Assembly: GCA_009602725.1 (NCBI GenBank)
Contig: WELB01000066.1
Span: 614,186-639,377, forward strand
DNA: 25,192 bases
Source: Spirogloea muscicola
Taxonomy: Eukaryota; Streptophyta; Zygnematophyceae; Spirogloeales; Spirogloeaceae
Direction: 5' to 3'
Position 1 is the stretch's first letter, and every line of letters begins with the position of its first letter. Below, one piece after another: positions 22,369 to 25,192 of this stretch. Below the pieces are notes generated by a model, which was not told the origin of the DNA, did no database searches, and saw nothing but the letters and a program-made list of their open reading frames with translations. Made by a program: the position numbers and the translations under genes.

Positions 22369-23595
22369 CGCAAGAATGGGTTTATACCCTTATCAAATGC
22401 TGCTAGGTGCCTCCACCGGACACCCATCTTGAAATCCTTCCATATGCTCTCCTTGCAATCAAAGTGTTGGCTGTGTTTGGCTGTCTGGCAAGCACTTAAA
22501 CACCTCAGCCATTGCATGAAGGGTGTTTATTGCATGTTCCCACCAGCAAGTATGGATGCTTCACTTTCACATATATTACAGCTCAAACTTGGTTTTGTCA
22601 TGTACAAAGGCTGCCAGCATTGAAGGCTGCGGTAGGATTCTGATTGAGCGCCGCTGACAATGACCAACTACATCTGGCTCCGTCGTTGTCAGTAACTGGC
22701 AAGCATAGCAACTGATCATGCCAGGTAAGGTTCAGAGCGCAACACGATGGTCCTCTCCAGCATTCCTGGTTCACCTTGACTTTACTCCTGTTGTGGCATG
22801 ACTGCAGCTTGGTATCTGGAGCACTTCAGGCTGAGAATGTCTTCAAGTGGCTCTGTGCTGCAGCTGCTGCAGACAAGGCTCATTGGCGGGCAGTCGCAAT
22901 GCTTTGGCCGTAAGAGCACGAGGAATGGTGCTCAGGCAAAGTGCTTGATTCGAGCCCTACACGACCAGCATTCCTGAAGGGCTGCTTGCAGTAGTAGGCA
23001 AGGTAGCCCGCTTGTTCTAAAATCTCCTGTTGAAAGTCAATCTGCCCGGGTCTGCACTATCACATAGACAGTGTTGTGATAGTGCTAACAAAATTCATGT
23101 TGTCGTCCTATTAGGCAACACATAAATGTGCGCAAGCATTTGCATTGTCGTGCTTAGCCAGTGAGGCTCATACTGATAGTGGTAACAGAAGCTCTTTCAA
23201 GGAGGCAATGGCTCTGAAATGGCCAGCCTATACACTGTGAAGAGTACAAGGGAAGCCATGTTGCTCAAAGCCAGTATGCCGAGTGGCTGAATGTGCATAC
23301 GATCTCTAGCAAGGTGATGTCCATTACCCTTGCCTGGATACCTAGTACATTACTTTGGTTCACACTTGTTCTAAGAACATCTGACACGCTTGTCATGGCC
23401 TTTAATCACCGGGGCATGACAACACAAGTTGAGCTACAGCTAGCACTTCAATATTAACACCTCTGCTCAGACTGCTAAACTATCATGTCTCAATGACTTC
23501 GCGCTCTCAAAGCAAGGGGGATGTACATGCTGATGTCAGCGTCACACTTGAAAGCTGTAGTGAGCAGGTTGACAACACTACTGAAGTATGGAGTC
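22369..23595. other. Intergenic region between two convergent genes; no gene recognised
   Basis: This lies between the stop of the MOM1-like gene and the stop of the minus-strand UBL–SAYSvFN gene. Open frames are short and show no family features. It contains the hairpin at 23054–23085. It presumably holds both 3' untranslated regions. Confidence 0.55.
23054..23085. repeat. Perfect 11-bp inverted repeat
   Basis: GCACTATCACA (23054–23064) and TGTGATAGTGC (23075–23085) pair perfectly around a 10-nt loop. No U-run follows and no gene end is close, so a role is not evident. Confidence 0.7.
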
Positions 23596-25192
23596 TCAGA
23601 ATTGGCCGGCACGTATGTCCTGATCCAGTCGATCTGCATTTAACGTGCCTGGAAGCTCCTGAAAATTCTCATTGAATATGGAGTAGGCACTGCTGTGCAG
23701 CACACGAAGTAGACTGTTAGCACAGACACTGATTTCTGACTACTACGCTATCTCAATTTCTAAGCACGTACAAGTCTGAGTGCTGTGACCCATCGAAAAG
23801 AGAGAATGCATAATAAAAATCACTCATGTCAAACAGAAATAACAGCCAGGGTGCAAGAGAATTAACAATCTGGAAGCAGCAAGACAACTCGACAATCATT
23901 CTGGAAGCAGCAACACAGGGACGTGCCTCATGTCCCCAGCCTGCCGATTTCCGAGGTTGATGAATATGATGGCAAAGCAAGTGGCGAGAATCTACATGCA
24001 ATCTTGCAGTAAGAAACTACATACTGCTGGTGAGACAATGACAGCCTCCTGCCACTCGGGCTCTCTCAGCCAGTAACAAACCACAGATCTAGTCTGTATC
24101 ACTTGAGGCGTATGACCCGGCATTGCTAGAATACATGAAATGCAGGTGCATGAGACTCACAAAGGCATCTTAAAAAAGTTGCAGTGCGGGCATTGTTGAG
24201 AGGGGCTGCTCACATAAACAGGGCCAAGCTGATAGTGGTGCATGACAGGGGCTGCAACGAACCACAGGATGATGCAGATCCATGTCCGGAGCTGCAGCCA
24301 GAAGAAGACGACAAGAACATAGTCTGCAGGAAGACCAGCAGGGGCATTTTGTTAGGTAACCCTCATGTCAATCCAGGTGCCCAAAGTCAAATGACCTTCA
24401 AAAGCAAGTGGTACAATGTCTGAATGGTTGCGCAGTGAAGGAAAATACAGGATCTGGCCACTGATCTGCTCGCGGCTTCTGGTACCTGGGAGCTTCAGCC
24501 AGCGTCTCATGAAGCTCGCCGCTCTTCGCTGGAAGGGCGTCGCCGTAGGCGGGAGCCCAAAATGCTGTGCAAGGAGAAGGGTGTGCCGCAATCAGCAGTC
24601 ACTATGCTGAGTGGCTCAGACCCCGCAGAACTTCTTGGTGGGCGATTCACCTCATTGAGAAGACTCCAGCACTGACGGTGGGCGGCTTGTAAGCGGGCCC
24701 TTGTGGCTAGGATGGCGGCCAAGATATGGCTCGAGGTTTAGGAAAAATCATGAGAGGGTTTATGATTTAGGGGTTCAGGGTTTGGGGTGCAGGGTTTAGG
24801 TCTAGAATATAGGGTTCAGGGGTTCAGGGATTTAGGGGTTTGAGGTTTAGGATGCTCACAATGACGTCGTCTCCGTCCTCATCGTCAGCGTCACCAGCCT
24901 CCACCAAGGAGGCGTGGTGCGACGGCGGCGGCGGCGGCGGAGCCACGACGGCGATGAGGGCTTCTGCAGGAGGAGGAGGCAATGTGGGGGGTTTGGGATT
25001 CGAACCCTGGACCCCAAACGCCGACGCTCCAGCTTCAAACGGCGGCGGCGCCGGCGCTGACCTCCGTCGGAGAAGCTGAGGGGCCGGCCGTCGGGCAGGA
25101 CGCCTCCTTGGCGCACGAGCTTGAGGCGCTCCGGCGGGAGGCCGGCGGCCGCACCCACCAGCGCGCGAGCGGCGGCCGCCTACGCGGCGGCG
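23596..25192 (-). CDS. UBL–SAYSvFN membrane protein, 5' end beyond the window
   Basis: Exons: 25179–25062, 24963–24860, 24564–24486, 24323–24214, 23991–23927 and 23692–23596. All joins keep frame. Exon 25179–25062 is the second half of a ubiquitin-like domain (GLPPERLKLVRQGGVLPDGR), completed by EALIAVVAPPPPPP; the β1–β2 half must lie to the right of the window. After an acidic linker comes HFGLPPTATPFQRRAASFMR, then two membrane segments (YVLVVFFWLQLRTWICIILW; then QLGPVY joined to ILATCFAIIFINLG) and the hallmark SAYSIFNENFQELPGTLNAD, ending AGQF and stop at 23598–23596. Animal SAYSD1 is an ER membrane protein linked to UFMylated ribosomes and translocon quality control. A related ER role is likely here but not shown by the sequence. 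No ubiquitin tail Gly-Gly is seen, so the UBL is an integral domain. Confidence 0.85.
23925..23927 (-). other. Probable GC-type splice donor in the UBL–SAYSvFN gene
   Basis: To join LGNRQAGDM to SAYSIFN in frame, the exon must end at AG (23927) followed by GCACGT instead of GT. The downstream acceptor (CACAG before 23692) needs phase 2, and this donor supplies it. No in-phase GT donor is visible before the stop that follows. Confidence 0.55.
24738..24852. repeat. Degenerate telomere-like repeat block in an intron of the UBL–SAYSvFN gene
   Basis: About 115 bases of TTTAGGG-type units with variants (GGTTTAGG, TTCAGGG, TTTGGGG, TTTAGGGG) on the plus strand. In the minus-strand gene they read CCCTAAA and begin a few bases after the GTGAGC donor at 24859. 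They fill the first part of the intron 24859–24565. Confidence 0.85.

Noticed and set aside
24985-25015. GGGTTCGAATCCC on the minus strand, like a tRNA T-arm and B box
   Set aside because: No acceptor stem, D-arm or anticodon arm can be found around it; it lies in an intron of the UBL–SAYSvFN gene. At most it is a tRNA-derived SINE scrap.

Overview
The window looks like nuclear DNA of a green plant on the streptophyte line. The evidence is spliced genes with short GT–AG introns, telomere-type CCCTAAA tracts, and gene families that are plant-specific or have plant-type architectures (an ExAD-like extensin arabinosyltransferase and a MOM1/CHD3-type chromatin protein). I cannot name the species. 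All gene models were built by hand from reading frame, splice-site phase and family resemblance, with no transcript data.

Layout, left to right. (1) 69–1753, plus strand: a small secreted type-I copper protein (plastocyanin-like cupredoxin), four exons joined by three phase-1 introns. (2) 1754–3774: about 2 kb with no recognisable gene and a strong hairpin at 2117–2186. (3) 10030–3775, minus strand: a 15-exon type II membrane glycosyltransferase of family GT47 with EGF-like Cys clusters, the ExAD type that extends arabinose chains on extensin hydroxyproline. (4) 10031–11729: the shared upstream region of two divergent genes, with a roughly 97-bp (GA)n tract ending in an N, a short dispersed repeat, and a CCG tract plus telo-box-like sequence near the next gene. 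(5) 11730–22368, plus strand: a 17-exon gene for a MOM1-like, CHD3-derived protein with PHD finger, two chromodomains, a full-length SNF2 region in which the catalytic motifs are replaced, and a very long Q/A/P-rich C-terminal part. (6) 22369–23595: about 1.2 kb with no gene seen and one perfect hairpin. (7) 25179–23596, minus strand, running off the right edge: a ubiquitin-like domain joined to a SAYSvFN membrane domain, complete at its 3' end.

The genes look unrelated in function: cell-surface copper protein, Golgi wall glycosylation, transcriptional silencing, and an ER-type membrane protein with a UBL. The most interesting item is the MOM1-like gene. It keeps the complete CHD3 layout while every ATPase signature I could align is altered (GLGKT reads GLGRR, DEGH reads LESP, TGTPLQN reads SEKPLAD, the RAHRxGQ region is rewritten). 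That fits a catalytically dead remodeler kept as a scaffold. A second theme is degenerate telomere-like repeats inside introns of three of the four genes, twice directly next to a splice donor.
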